Origin: Hydrogenophaga palleronii NBRC 102513 | GTDB taxonomy: Bacteria; Pseudomonadota; Gammaproteobacteria; Burkholderiales; Burkholderiaceae_C | NCBI RefSeq assembly: GCF_001571225.1 | Contig: NZ_BCTJ01000017.1 | Coordinates: 1-64,000 of the forward strand | Reading direction: 5' to 3' | Length of the DNA stretch: 64,000 bases | Shown: positions 63,717 through 64,000 of the stretch, one piece after another | Position numbering within the stretch: the first letter of the stretch is position 1 | Layout of the letters: each line of letters opens with the position of its first letter | Notes under the pieces: model-generated | Databases searched by the model: none | What the model was told of the DNA's origin: nothing | Seen by the model: the letters and a program-made list of their open reading frames with translations, nothing else | Made by a program: the position numbers and the translations under genes

Positions 63717-64000
63717 ATGCTCGACGCCCGCCAGCTGGAGGCTCTCAACGCCGTCATCGAACACGGTGGCTTCGGCCCTGCCGCGCAGGCGCTGTCGATC
63801 ACGCTGGCGGCGGTGTCCCTGCGCATCAAGTCGCTCGAAGACACGCTGGGCCAGCGTTTGCTGGTGCGCGGCAAGCAGGTGCGCGCCACGCCCGCCGGCC
63901 AGGCGCTGCTGGCGCATGTGAAACAGGTGCGCATGATGGAAGCCGACCTGCTCGACGGCCTGCAGGGCGGCGCGGCCCGGGGCGGCGCGCGCTGGCAGAG
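63717..64000 (+). CDS. ArgP/LysG-type LysR regulator, cut by the window edge
   Basis: Only the first 94 codons lie in the window. The product begins MLDARQLEALNAVIEHGGFG, then a winged-helix LysR domain with AAQALSITLAAVSLRIKSLE and GQRLLVRGKQVRATPAGQAL, matching the ArgP/LysG family, which senses lysine or arginine. The effector domain is missing because of the edge. ATG 63717 is preferred by fit to that family; no strong Shine-Dalgarno is visible. The divergent lysE-like gene makes lysine-responsive activation the natural hypothesis. Confidence 0.82.
   Translation, partial: MLDARQLEALNAVIEHGGFGPAAQALSITLAAVSLRIKSLEDTLGQRLLVRGKQVRATPAGQALLAHVKQVRMMEADLLDGLQGGAARGGARWQ

Overview
The window is a high-GC (roughly two-thirds G+C by eye) chromosomal segment from a betaproteobacterium of the Burkholderiales, most likely Comamonadaceae (Hydrogenophaga/Acidovorax-like). 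This is inferred from the leuS-lptE-holA linkage, the ferrooxidans-type gshA paired with gshB, many ABC and Bug solute-uptake systems, and a GC-rich intercistronic repeat. No rRNA, tRNA, insertion sequence, CRISPR array or integron was seen. About 56 protein genes are supported; the last one runs off the right edge.

Layout. 0-5.7 kb is a core block: exbB-exbD, leuS, lptE and holA. 5.8-13.5 kb is a catabolic uptake locus: a FeaR-like AraC regulator divergent from a five-gene LIV-type ABC transporter, then an aromatic-type aldehyde dehydrogenase behind an intrinsic terminator. 13.5-15.4 kb is a lower-GC accessory patch: two overlapping genes of unknown function behind a near-consensus sigma70 promoter carrying repeated CTAG-centred sites. 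15.4-18.0 kb (minus strand) holds DUF1810, a TraB/GumN protein, a small membrane protein and an AAC(6')-Ib-like acetyltransferase. 18.0-21.8 kb has a CreA-family protein, a hypothetical gene overlapping an OB-fold SSB-like gene, proA, a low-molecular-weight phosphatase-like protein and DUF2277. 21.9-28.4 kb is a glutathione/potassium block: gshA, kup, a zinc-ribbon membrane protein, benE, gshB and a VF530 protein.

28.4-34.0 kb has a metallophosphoesterase and a GntR-controlled operon (Bug binding protein, FAD oxidoreductase, kappa-GST-like isomerase) with a clear palindromic operator, followed by aqpZ. 34.3-37.6 kb has a lipoprotein and a convergent NitT/TauT-type ABC operon. 37.7-48.7 kb is mixed metabolism and membrane functions: class II amidotransferase, DHA2 exporter, AI-2E-type permease, crotonase, acyltransferase, gamma-glutamyltransferase-family enzyme and malate synthase G. 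48.7-55.7 kb is a Ugp-like ABC transporter with a DeoR repressor, divergent from a GpdQ-like phosphodiesterase and a HAD phosphatase, which together suggest glycerophosphodiester or glycerol-3-phosphate scavenging. 55.7-60.4 kb has IclR, an HMG-CoA-lyase-like enzyme, a family III CoA-transferase, LysR and an FMN reductase. 60.4-64 kb is a lysine module: davA, davB and lysE, divergent from an ArgP/LysG-type regulator.

The strongest unexplained signals are: (1) a family of intercistronic palindromes starting at the upstream stop codon, whose stem arms co-vary, present in all four long internal gaps of the ABC operons here; (2) the two-gene lower-GC cassette with its CTAG-repeat promoter; (3) a chromosomal, non-cassette homologue strongly resembling AAC(6')-Ib; (4) a seven-copy CCGAAT hexamer tract between two genes.
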